Positions 1 through 11,084 of a DNA stretch of 64,000 nucleotides are shown here, in pieces. Position numbers and translations under genes: made by a program. The stretch covers positions 1 to 64,000 of the forward strand of contig CAXSAX010000008.1 of NCBI GenBank assembly GCA_964235495.1, read 5' to 3'. The stretch's first letter is position 1, and each line of letters begins with the position of its first letter. The notes under the pieces were generated by a model. It saw only the letters and a program-made list of their open reading frames with translations, made no database searches and was not told the DNA's origin. This DNA is from LMUY01 sp964235495. GTDB lineage: Bacteria; Pseudomonadota; Alphaproteobacteria; Acetobacterales; Acetobacteraceae.

Positions 1-2
1 AG

Positions 3-77
3 CCGGACTATATCAGCATGTCGGATGCCGAGCTGCTGCGCATCATCAACGAACCGCCGCAGCCCGATAGCGGATAG
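3..77 (+). CDS. C-terminal tail of an upstream gene (partial)
   Basis: An open frame enters from the left edge and ends at TAG 75-77. It encodes about 24 residues (…MSDAELLRIINEPPQ…) and stops 60 bp before the helicase gene. The tail is too short to assign to a family. An internal ATG at 18 would give only 19 codons, so this is more likely the end of a longer gene than a small gene. It reads in the same direction as the helicase and could belong to the same operon. Confidence 0.3.
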   Translation, partial: PDYISMSDAELLRIINEPPQPDSG

Positions 78-137
78 CCACCGCCGCCCCGTCGTCCGGC
101 GCTTGCAATTGCCGGCGTCTGGGCCAACCATCCTGTC

Positions 138-2630
<2,493 letters not shown>

Positions 2631-2945
2631 TTGAGCGGCGAGGACCGTGAGTGGCAGCGCTTAGACAAGTGGCTGTGGTGCGCGCGGTTCCTGAAGCTGC
2701 GGACCAGCTGCGCCCGCTGGGTGGCGGAGGGCGCCATCCGCATCAACCGGCAGCCCACCGACAAGCCGCATGCCCGCCTGCGTCCCGGCGACGTGCTGAC
2801 CCTGCCGGTGGCCGGAGGCGTGCGGGTGGTGCGCGTGCTGGCGCTGGCGGCCCGGCGCGGCCCGGCGCCGGAAGCCCGCGGCCTGTACGAGGAACTCGCG
2901 GAGCCCGGCGTGCAGGCTTGTGCGGGGGATGAAACGGCGGCATGA
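2631..2945 (+). CDS. S4 domain RNA-binding protein (Hsp15/HslR-like)
   Basis: A 104-residue protein beginning with TTG immediately after the helicase stop, with no spacer. Residues about 9-65 form an S4 RNA-binding fold: RLDKWLWCARFLKLR, then the GAIRIN strand and RPGDVLTL. In the Hsp15 (HslR) family this domain binds ribosomal RNA on stalled 50S subunits. No other in-frame ATG or GTG lies near the N-terminus, so TTG is the best start. The abutting layout suggests translational coupling with the helicase. Exact function within the S4 superfamily is inferred. Confidence 0.85.
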   Translation: MSGEDREWQRLDKWLWCARFLKLRTSCARWVAEGAIRINRQPTDKPHARLRPGDVLTLPVAGGVRVVRVLALAARRGPAPEARGLYEELAEPGVQACAGDETAA

Positions 2946-2990
2946 CGCCCCACCTGAGTGGCCCTTATTCCGAGTGCTGGAGCCTGCCGC

Positions 2991-3317
2991 ATGACCTACG
3001 TGGTCACCGAGAACTGCATCAAGTGCAAGTACATGGACTGCGTGGAGGTGTGCCCCGTCGATTGCTTCTACGTCGGCGAGAACATGCTGATGATCCACCC
3101 CGACGAGTGCATCGACTGCGGCGTGTGCGAGCCCGAGTGCCCCGCCGAGGCCATTGTGCCGGACAGCGATGACCGCGCGGCGGCCTGGGCCGAGCAGAAC
3201 CGCACCTTCGCGCTGCAATGGCCCAACATCACCCGCAAGGGCCAGCCGCCGCCGGACGCCGACGAGTGGAAGGACAAGCCGGGCAAGGCCGCGTTGTTCT
3301 CCGCCAACCCGGGCTAG
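2991..3317 (+). CDS. fdxA: 7Fe ferredoxin FdxA
   Basis: A 108-residue ferredoxin of the Azotobacter 7Fe type. Cysteines lie at 9, 12, 17, 21 and 25 and at 40, 43, 46 and 50. They form the N-terminal 3Fe-4S and 4Fe-4S ligand sets, with the second cluster motif CIDCGVCEPECP. The C-terminal tail (from about residue 60) is the extension usual for this family, and the length is close to the typical 107-112. The ATG at 2991 is preferred over an upstream GTG at 2958 because MTYVVTENC is the family N-terminus. It acts as a low-potential cytosolic electron carrier; the partner cannot be told from the sequence. Confidence 0.95.
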   Translation: MTYVVTENCIKCKYMDCVEVCPVDCFYVGENMLMIHPDECIDCGVCEPECPAEAIVPDSDDRAAAWAEQNRTFALQWPNITRKGQPPPDADEWKDKPGKAALFSANPG

Positions 3318-3485
3318 CCGGTAAAGCCGCTGGAGGCCGTCCTTCGCCAGGGCTGACGAAGGCCCTGCGATGTGTTATGTGCAGTGCGGCAACGTGCGCC
3401 TTCGCGGTCATCCGCCCGTTCCATGGCGGCTGCGGCCAGGCAGCAACGCCTTGCCCAATCCTGGCAACGGTCGGCGGAGGTTTGC

Positions 3486-4442
3486 ATGGCGAAAACCAGC
3501 ACGGGCGGCGCGGACAAGCCCAAACCCGCGCCGTCCCGCACCCGGCGGCCCGCGCCTGGCAAGGACGCCGCCGCCCAGACGGAGTTGAACACCATAGCCA
3601 AGACTGATCCGATCGCCCTCGATGAGGGTATTGCCGCCACCGCCGCCGAACCCCTGGCCCTGGACGAGGTCGAGCTGGTGCCGGAGCTGGGCGACGAGGT
3701 TGAGCTGGTGCCGGAGCTGGACGCGGCTGAGGCCGACCTGATCGGCCTGCCCGATGCGGCCTCCGATCTCGGCGAGGAAGTGGAGGCGATTGCCGACGAG
3801 GACCTGGAGGCCGCCATCGCGCCGCCGGCTGAGGAGGAGGAAGAGGAGGAAGACGACCTGCCGCGGGTGCCGCACCGCGTGGCGCCCCGCATGCCGGGCC
3901 ACATGCCCGGCGTCCCCAACCGTCCGATCATGCACGCCCGCCTGCCGGCGAAGGCGGAGATTTTCCATGAGGGCGACCATGTCGTCTATCCGACCCACGG
4001 CGTCGGCAAGGTGGAGCGGATCGCCACGGAGGAGATCGCCGGCCACAAGCTGGAGCTGATTCACATCACCTTCGAGGAGAACCGGATGACGCTGCGCGTG
4101 CCGGTGTCGAAGGCGCGCTCCGCCGGCTTGCGCAAGCTGGCGACGCGCAAGATGTTCGACGATGCGATGACGGTGCTGAAGGGCCGGGCGCGGATCAAGC
4201 GCACCATGTGGTCCCGCCGGGCGCAGGAATACGAGGCCAAGATCAACAGCGGCGACCCGATTGCGATCGCCGAGGTGGTGCGGGACCTGCACCGCAACGC
4301 CGGGCAGCCGGACCAGAGCTTCAGCGAACGGCAAATCTATGAAGCGGCGATGGATCGGCTGGGGGCCGAGCTGGCGGCGCTGGACAAGACCGACAAGCCG
4401 ACGGCGATGACCAAGCTGGGGGACTTCCTCAAGACGGTGTAG
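3486..4442 (+). CDS. carD: CarD-like transcriptional regulator with acidic N-terminal extension
   Basis: A 318-residue protein. The C-terminal half (from about residue 158, FHEGDHVVYPTHGVGKV) is a CarD_CdnL_TRCF domain, which binds the RNA polymerase beta subunit and stabilises open promoter complexes, followed by the helical DNA-binding part. Most alphaproteobacterial CarD proteins are about 165-180 residues. Here about 155 residues precede the domain and are low-complexity and acidic. They include a perfect-length tandem repeat of DEVELVPEL (residues 60-79) and an EEEEEEEDD run near 116-124. ATG 3486 is chosen because the open frame further upstream looks non-coding. It is convergent with the BAX-inhibitor-like gene. 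Confidence 0.9.
   Translation: MAKTSTGGADKPKPAPSRTRRPAPGKDAAAQTELNTIAKTDPIALDEGIAATAAEPLALDEVELVPELGDEVELVPELDAAEADLIGLPDAASDLGEEVEAIADEDLEAAIAPPAEEEEEEEDDLPRVPHRVAPRMPGHMPGVPNRPIMHARLPAKAEIFHEGDHVVYPTHGVGKVERIATEEIAGHKLELIHITFEENRMTLRVPVSKARSAGLRKLATRKMFDDAMTVLKGRARIKRTMWSRRAQEYEAKINSGDPIAIAEVVRDLHRNAGQPDQSFSERQIYEAAMDRLGAELAALDKTDKPTAMTKLGDFLKTV
3663..3722 (+). repeat. In-frame 30-bp tandem duplication in carD
   Basis: Two copies of a 30-bp unit (3663-3692 and 3693-3722) differ at two bases. They encode DEVELVPELG then DEVELVPELD inside the acidic N-terminal extension of CarD. The frame is kept. Confidence 0.8.
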
Positions 4443-4504
4443 CGAAGCGCGCCGTCCTGCCGGAAGGCGAATCCCTCCGGACGCTTGGTGGTTTGCCTAT
4501 GAAA

Positions 4505-4532
4505 AGGCCCCGGAACTTGCGTTACGGGGCCT
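4505..4532 (-). terminator. Rho-independent terminator of the BAX-inhibitor-like gene
   Basis: Stem AGGCCCCG / CGGGGCCT (8 bp) with a 12-nt loop. Read on the minus strand it is followed by TTTTC, as expected for a terminator 24 nt past the stop at 4556. It could also stop carD transcription from the other side, since the genes are convergent. Confidence 0.7.
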
Positions 4533-4555
4533 GCTTCACGCGGCTCGCAAGCTGA

Positions 4556-5326
4556 TCAGTTATTGTTGCTGCGCCCGCCGGTGAGCTGCAGCAGCAGCAT
4601 GAACAGGTTAATGAAGTTCAGGTAGAGGCTCAGCGCATCGTACACGCTGCGCTTGGCCGCCTGCTCCTGGCCCTCGGCGTGGGCGAACTGCGTGTAGGTC
4701 AGCTTGATGCGCTGGGTGTCGTAGGCGGTGAGGCCCACGAACACGAGCACGCCCGCGATGCTGATCATGAACTGCAGCCCGCTGCTGCCGATGAACATGT
4801 TGACCACGCTCGCGAGGATGACGCCGATCAGCCCCATCATCAGGAACGAGCCCATGCCCGACAGGTCCCGCCGGGTCGTGTAGCCCACCACGCTCATCGC
4901 GCCGAACGTGCCGGCGGTGATGAAGAAGGTGCGCACGATCGACTCGCCGCTGTAGAGCAGGAAGATGGAGGTGAGGCTGGCGCCCATCGCCGCGCAGAAC
5001 GCCCAGAAGATGCCTTGGACGGCGGTGCGCGACAGCCGGTTCACGCCGAACTGCAGCACCAGCACGAAGGCGAGCGGCGCGAACATGGCCACCAGCGCCA
5101 ACGGGCCCTGCACGTGCCGCATGCCGTACGGCGTCTCGCGCAGCGGATAAAAGTAGTTGATCAGCGAGGTGTTGGCGACGCCGTAGGCCACGACGCCGGT
5201 CAGCAGCAGGCCAGATGTCATCCAGTTATAGACGCGCAGCATGTAGGCGCGCAGCCCGGCGTCGAGTGCGGCGGCACTCGTGGCGCTGGCCGGCGCGTAC
5301 GTGCGTAGGTCGGGGGTGTAGGCCAT
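4556..5326 (-). CDS. BAX inhibitor-1 / YbhL-like membrane protein
   Basis: A 256-residue integral membrane protein with about seven hydrophobic segments starting near residue 35. It carries the C-terminal signature of the Bax inhibitor-1 (TMBIM/UPF0005) family: GLTAYDTQRIK followed by ALSLYLNFINLFMLLLQL. In bacteria these proteins are linked to calcium leak or membrane-protein quality control, but no firm substrate is known. The ATG at 5326 is chosen over a longer open frame because MAYTPDLRTYAP is a typical start. GAGGA lies about 12 nt upstream of it. The gene is monocistronic and ends at a clear hairpin terminator. Confidence 0.9.
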   Translation of the reverse strand: MAYTPDLRTYAPASATSAAALDAGLRAYMLRVYNWMTSGLLLTGVVAYGVANTSLINYFYPLRETPYGMRHVQGPLALVAMFAPLAFVLVLQFGVNRLSRTAVQGIFWAFCAAMGASLTSIFLLYSGESIVRTFFITAGTFGAMSVVGYTTRRDLSGMGSFLMMGLIGVILASVVNMFIGSSGLQFMISIAGVLVFVGLTAYDTQRIKLTYTQFAHAEGQEQAAKRSVYDALSLYLNFINLFMLLLQLTGGRSNNN

Positions 5327-5434
5327 GGCCCGGACATTCCTCAAAATGGGGCGAGATGCCCCGTTGCTGCTATGTTGGCCGAGTCGAGGCGGCGAGCAAG
5401 ACAAATCGATGGCAGGTTGCGCCGCTTTAACCCG

Positions 5435-7929
5435 TTACCCGTTGCGCAGATGCGGCGCCGGACGCACCCGCAGCGCCGCCGCCGTGCCGGCATAGCCGAA
5501 TCCCAGCATCAGCAGCACGCACCCGCCCACCGTCGCGGCCAGCACGCCGGGCAGGAACGACCATGGTTCCCGCAGCAGGAAACGCATCACGCCCCAGCTC
5601 GCCAGCGTGCCGAGTCCCGCCGCGATCAGCCCGGCGGTGGCCCCGATGGCGCCGAACTCCACCAGCCAGGCGGTGCGAATCTGCCCCCGCGTGGCGCCCA
5701 GCGTCTTCAGCACCACCGCCTCCGCCACTCGCCGCCGCTGCCCCGCCGCCACCGCGCCGGCCAGCACCAGCGCGCCCGACGCGAGCGTGACCGACCCCGT
5801 GGCCGCCAGCGCCGTCGCCAGCTTGCGCACCAGCTCCGCCACCGATTGCAGGATGTCCGCCACCCGGATGCCGGTCACGTTCGGCAGCGCGTCCGTCACG
5901 GTGCGCAGCAGCGCCGCATCGCCGCCCGGGGCGTCCCGGACGGTCGCGATGTGCATGTGCGGCGCATGCTCCAGCAGCCCGGGCGAGGCGACCAGGGCGA
6001 AGTTGATCGCCAGCTGCCGCCACTGGATGGCGCGCAGGTTGGCGACCGTGAAATCGATGTCGCGACCGAGCACGTTCAGGCGTATGGTGTCGCCCGGCTT
6101 GATGCCCCAGCCTTCGCCCAGACCCGAATCCAAGGAGAGCAGCGGTTTGCCCGCATAGTCAGCCGGCCACCATTGCCCCGCCACCACGGCCGAGCCGTCC
6201 GGCACCGCCGCGGCGTAGGTCAGCCCCCGGTCGCCGCGCAGCGCCCACTGGCTGTCTGGCTTGACGTGCACCTGGTCCACCGGCACGCCGTTCAGCGCCA
6301 CCACCCGGGCACGCAGGCTCGGCACCTGATGCAGGTCGGACACCCCCGGCTGGCTGCGCACCAGCTGCTCGAAGCGGGCCAGCTGCTCGTTCTGGATGTC
6401 GATGAAGAAGAACGACGGCGCCTGCTCCGGCAGCTCGCCCAGGATTTGCCGGCGGATGTTGCCCTGGATCAGCGCCACAGCGGCCAGCGTGGTCAGCCCC
6501 AGGCCGAGCGCCACCAGCAGCAGCGGCGCTTGGCTGGCCGGGCGGTGCAGGTTCGCCACCCCCAGTCGCCAGGCGAGCGGGCGGCGCAGCCGCACCCGGC
6601 GGGCCGCCGCCATCAGGCCAGCGGCTCCCGCGCGGAACAGCAGCAGCGTGACGGCGGCGCTGCCGCAGAACCACAGCGCAAACCCGCGGTCGGGCGCCGT
6701 GCCGACCACGATGCCGACCAGCAGCGCCACCGCCAGCCCATTGGCGATCCACACCCCGGCCGGCACGCCGCGCCCGGCCGGCAGCAGCGCGTCCCGGAAC
6801 AGCGCCGCCCCCGGAATTTGCACCGCCCGCGCCAGCGGCCACAGCGCGAACGCCCCCGCCGTCAGCAGGCCATACGCCGCCGCCACCGCCAGCGGCCCGG
6901 CATACACCCCGCCCGCTGCCGGTACCGGCAGCAGAGAGCCGAACAGCGCCAGCCCCGCCACCGGAAGCGCCGCCCCCGCTGCCACGCCGAGCGCCACCCC
7001 GGCGGTGCAGAGCAGCCCCACCTGCACCAGGAACACGCGCAGGATCAGCCCGGACGGCGCACCCAGGCAGCGCAGCGTCGCCACGGTGCGGGCGCGGGCC
7101 TCCATCCAGGCGCGCACCCCCGTGGCCACGCCGATGCCGCCCACCAGCAGGGAGCACAGCCCCACCAGCGAGAGGAACAAGCTGGTCTGCTCGACCGCGC
7201 GCTCGACGCCGGGTGCGGCCTCCGTGGCGTCCCGGATGCGCCAGCCGGAGCCGGGGAAGGCGGCGCGGATGTCGGCGGCGAAGGCGGCGGGCGCCGCACC
7301 CGGCCGCAGCAGCAGCCGCCAATCGTAGTTCAGCAGCGAGCCGGCCTGCACCAGCCCGGTGGCCGGCAGCGCCGTGTCCGCGATCAGCACGCGCGGCCCC
7401 AGGATGGCGAGGCCGTTGGCGTGGTCCGGCTCCTTGGTGAGCGCGGCGCGGAGGGTGAAGCTCGCCTCGCCGATCCGCACCGTATCGCCGGGATGCAGGC
7501 CCAGCCGCTCCAGCACCAGCGGGTCGGCCGCCACGCCGCCCTGCAACGCGGCGGGCAGCGGCATCGCCGGGGCCAGCACGGTGCTGCCGACCAGCGGATA
7601 GGCGGCATCGACGGCCTTCAGCTCGATCAGCTGGCGGTCGCCGGAGGGCGCCACCAGCAGAGAGCGCATGGTGACGATCTCCGACACCCGGGCGCCGCGG
7701 TCCGTCAGCCAGGCGTGCAGCGCGTCCGGCAAGGGCTGGCCGCCGCCGTCGATGGACAAGTCGCCGCCGAGCAGCGCGCGGCCGTCGCTGGCGAGTCCCT
7801 GGTCCACCGCAGCGCGCAAGCTGCCGACGGCGGCGATGGCGGCCACCCCCAGCGCCAGGCAGGCCAGCACGATGCGGATGCCGCGCAGGCCGCCGCGCAG
7901 GTCCCGCAGCGCCAGCCGCCAGGCCAGGC

Positions 7930-7933
<4 letters not shown>
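5435..7933 (-). CDS. FtsX-like ABC transporter permease (YbbP family)
   Basis: An 832-residue permease. It begins with a GTG that overlaps the ATPase stop by 4 nt (GTGA). An N-terminal membrane segment (about residues 18-40) and a large extracytoplasmic domain are followed by clusters of membrane segments in the middle (about 260-460) and at the C-terminus (about 690-825), the double-FtsX arrangement of the YbbP family. With the adjacent ATPase it forms a YbbA/YbbP-type complex, sited next to a TesA-like esterase as in E. coli. Such systems are thought to act on lipids or lipoproteins, but the substrate is unproven. The open frame continues far upstream through the ATPase, so coupling decides the start. 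Confidence 0.9.
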
Positions 7934-8632
<699 letters not shown>

Positions 8633-8634
<2 letters not shown>

Positions 8635-9301
8635 GGTCACCCCATATGGTTCCAGGCCCGCCTGGGCGAGGGCCACCGTGGCGTTGCTGCTGATTTTCGC
8701 GCTCGTGGCGGCGCAGGCCCGCCCCGCCTTCGCCCGCCCGGTCAAGCTGCTGGTGTTCGGCGACTCGCTGGCCGCCGGCTACGGCCTGGCGGAGGCCGAC
8801 GGCTTCCAAGCCCAGCTGGGCGGCGCACTGAAGGCGGACGGGTTCGACGTGCAAATCCTGGACGGCGGCGTGTCCGGCGACACCACCGCCGGCGGCCGCT
8901 CCCGGCTGGACTGGGCGCTGACCGACAAGCCGGACGCGGCGCTGGTGGAGCTGGGCGGCAATGACGGGCTGCGCGGCACCGACCCCAAGGACATGGAGGC
9001 CAACCTCAACGCCATCCTGGACACGCTGGCGCAAGATCACGTCCCCGCCCTGCTGTCCGGCATGGTGGCCCCGCCCAACCTGGGCGCCCCGTTCAGCCGC
9101 GAGTTCCGCGCCGTGTTCGCCCGGCTCGGCAAGCGCCCCGGGCTGCTCTACGACCCGTTTTTCCTCGACGGCGTGGCCGGGGACCCGGCGCTCAACCAGC
9201 CGGACCGCATCCACCCCAACCCGGCGGGGGTGAAAAAGGTGGTCGCGCGCATCAAGCCGATGGTGGAGCGGCTGCTGCGCGAGGTGCCGGGGGAGTCGTG
9301 A
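8633..9301 (+). CDS. tesA: TesA-like SGNH arylesterase / lysophospholipase
   Basis: A 222-residue secreted SGNH hydrolase. A signal peptide with hydrophobic stretch VALLLIFALVAAQA (about 16-29) is followed by block I FGDSLAAGYG (Ser45), the GGND block III (ELGGNDGLRG), and the catalytic Asp/His block DRIHPNPAG. E. coli TesA is a periplasmic thioesterase, protease I and lysophospholipase L1 of the same family. An alternative in-frame ATG at 8624 has a better ribosome-binding site (GGGGAAGG). Either start overlaps the divergent ATPase gene. The gene runs into thpR with a 4-nt GTGA overlap. Confidence 0.9.
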
Positions 9302-9834
9302 GGCTCTTCGTGGCGCTCGGCCTGCCGGGGGAGGTTCGCAAGCAGCTGTCCCGCTGGTCGGTGGCGCTGCCCGGCGCGCGCTGGCTGCAGCCCGAGACCT
9401 ATCACCTGACGCTGCGTTTCATGGGCGACATCCCCGGCCACCGCGCCGAGGATCTGGACGAGGCGCTGGCCGCCCTGCGCGGACGCCCGTTCAGCCTCCA
9501 GCTCGGCGGCGTCGGCCTGCACGAAAAGGCCGGCCGGCCGCAGACGCTGTGGGCGGGGGTGGAGCGCAGTCAGCAGCTGGACCACTTGCAGGCCAAGATC
9601 GAGACGGCGGTGCAGCGCGTGGGCTTCGAGCCCGAGCGGCGGCGGTTCAACCCGCACGTCACGCTGGCCCGGCTGGACAATGCAGCGCCTGACACCCTGG
9701 TCAGGTGGGTGCAGGCGCACAACCTGTTGCGGGCCGGCCCGGTGGCGGTGGAGCACTTCACCCTGTTCTCGTCCCAACTGGGCAAGGACGGCGCGGCCTA
9801 CACGCCCGAGGTGGATTACCCGCTTGCTCGATGA
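9298..9834 (+). CDS. thpR: RNA 2',3'-cyclic phosphodiesterase ThpR
   Basis: A 178-residue member of the 2H phosphoesterase superfamily. The two HxTx motifs are HLTL (His36) and HVTL (about residue 118), which form the catalytic pair that opens 2',3'-cyclic phosphates. The N-terminus RLFVALGLP and length match ThpR/LigT. It starts with GTG overlapping the esterase stop. Expression is therefore likely coupled to the esterase gene. Confidence 0.93.
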   Translation: MRLFVALGLPGEVRKQLSRWSVALPGARWLQPETYHLTLRFMGDIPGHRAEDLDEALAALRGRPFSLQLGGVGLHEKAGRPQTLWAGVERSQQLDHLQAKIETAVQRVGFEPERRRFNPHVTLARLDNAAPDTLVRWVQAHNLLRAGPVAVEHFTLFSSQLGKDGAAYTPEVDYPLAR

Positions 9835-10405
9835 CCTGCACACCGCCGCCGCCGAGGCCCGCGCCTGCACCGCCTGCGCCGCGGTGCTGCCGCTCGGCCC
9901 CCGCCCGATCCTGCGGGTGAGCACCACGGCCAAGCTGCTGATTGCCAGCCAGGCGCCGGGCACCAAGGTGCATGCCAGCGGCACCCCCTGGACGGACGAG
10001 AGCGGCAAGCGGCTGCGCGGCTGGCTGGGGCTGACGCCGGAGGAGTTCTACGACGGCGCCAAGGTGGCGATCCTCCCGATGGGGCTGTGCTATCCCGGCC
10101 GCCTGCCGCAGGGCGGCGATGCGCCGCCGCGGCCGGAATGCGCCCAGCTCTGGCGTCCCCGGCTGCTCGGGCTGATGCCGCAGCTGGAGCTGACGCTGCT
10201 GGTCGGCAGCTACGCCCAGGCGGATGCGCTGGGCCGCGGCATGATGACGGAGCGGGTGCGGGCGTGGCGGGACCACTTGCCGCGGTTCTTCCCGTTGCCG
10301 CATCCGTCCTGGCGCACCGGGGTGTGGGAGACGCGCAACCCATGGTTCGTGACGGACGTGCTGCCCGGCCTGCGGGAGGCGGTGGCGCGGGTGCTGGCAG
10401 GGTAG
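9824..10405 (+). CDS. Uracil-DNA glycosylase family protein
   Basis: About 193 residues. It contains SQAPGTKVHASGTPWTD and GDAPPRPECAQLW, and ends in a region with LPHPSWR, which resembles the HPS motif of the uracil-DNA glycosylase superfamily. The family-typical water-activating GxxPG is replaced by SQAPG. Many alphaproteobacteria carry this 'UDG-like' protein, and its enzymatic activity is not well established. There is no ATG or GTG at a suitable place. The TTG at 9824, overlapping the thpR stop, is the best start but uncertain. Confidence 0.8.
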   Translation: MLDDLHTAAAEARACTACAAVLPLGPRPILRVSTTAKLLIASQAPGTKVHASGTPWTDESGKRLRGWLGLTPEEFYDGAKVAILPMGLCYPGRLPQGGDAPPRPECAQLWRPRLLGLMPQLELTLLVGSYAQADALGRGMMTERVRAWRDHLPRFFPLPHPSWRTGVWETRNPWFVTDVLPGLREAVARVLAG

Positions 10406-10406
10406 C

Positions 10407-10901
10407 TCACGCGGCTCTGGCGACCTCATCGCCCACCCGAACTTCGCCGCCCTCGACCACCTGCGCTGTCAGCCCGCCATGGCCGCGCACCGCGTTGTAG
10501 CCGCCCACCCCCAGGATCGCCTCCATGCGCGAGCACGGGTGGCATTCCCCCGTCACCTGCAGCACCGCCGTCCCGATCCGCACGCGGCACTGCTTCAGCG
10601 CCAGCAGGTTGATGCCGGCCACCAGGATGTTGCGCCGCAGCTCCTCCGGCGTCACAGCATCCCGCCCCAGGAACCCGGCGATGGCTGCCAGGTCCTCCGC
10701 CGCCAGCAGCGTCACCTGGCGGCCTCCCTCCGGCTGGCCCTGCCAGCGGTCTCCCGCCAGCCCGACGCCCGGCTGCAAGGACGCGGACGGCACGGACAGC
10801 ACCGGCCGCCGCCGCTCCGGCCGCAGGCCGATCCAGCGCACGATGCCGGGCCGCATGGGCGCGGACAGCAGCCGGGCCAGCGGGGAGGCCGGATTCAGCA
10901 T
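10407..10901 (-). CDS. MOSC domain-containing protein
   Basis: A 164-residue MOSC protein. The domain runs from about residue 30 to the end, with GLAGDRW and GRQVTLLAAEDL. The conserved cysteine sits in GECHPCSRME near residue 125. MOSC domains bind sulfur-carrying molybdenum cofactor or act as sulfur carriers. The ATG at 10901 (MLNPASPLARLL) is preferred over a longer frame. It is convergent with the UDG-like gene (1 nt between stops) and divergent from the carotenoid operon. Confidence 0.88.
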   Translation of the reverse strand: MLNPASPLARLLSAPMRPGIVRWIGLRPERRRPVLSVPSASLQPGVGLAGDRWQGQPEGGRQVTLLAAEDLAAIAGFLGRDAVTPEELRRNILVAGINLLALKQCRVRIGTAVLQVTGECHPCSRMEAILGVGGYNAVRGHGGLTAQVVEGGEVRVGDEVARAA

Positions 10902-11024
10902 GGGGGACGGCGTCCCTTCCTCAACAATGAACGCTGCGTTAACGGTGACAACTCCGCTGTGCACCCCAAGTGGCTTTTGCGGCGTTGCTGCACCGTCTCA
11001 CCTGACAGAAGGCAAGGTTCATCA

Positions 11025-11084
11025 ATGCTCGCACTGCCCGACCCGAGGCTTCCTGCTCACCGCACATGGGGTGTGCCGGGTTGA
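11025..11084 (+). CDS. Possible 19-residue leader peptide ahead of the carotenoid operon
   Basis: A short frame (MLALPDPRLPAHRTWGVPG) starts with ATG at 11025, 5 nt after AGGCAAGGTTC. Its TGA overlaps a TTG (11081) that is in frame with the downstream desaturase, the same TTGA junction used elsewhere in this operon. It may be a leader whose translation is coupled to the operon, or chance. It overlaps the annotated desaturase start. Confidence 0.25.
   Translation: MLALPDPRLPAHRTWGVPG

Noticed and set aside
3318..3485. Possible small RNA (for example SRP RNA) between fdxA and carD
   Set aside because: The stretch has a short hairpin (CCTTCG/CGAAGG) but no recognisable conserved SRP or riboswitch core.
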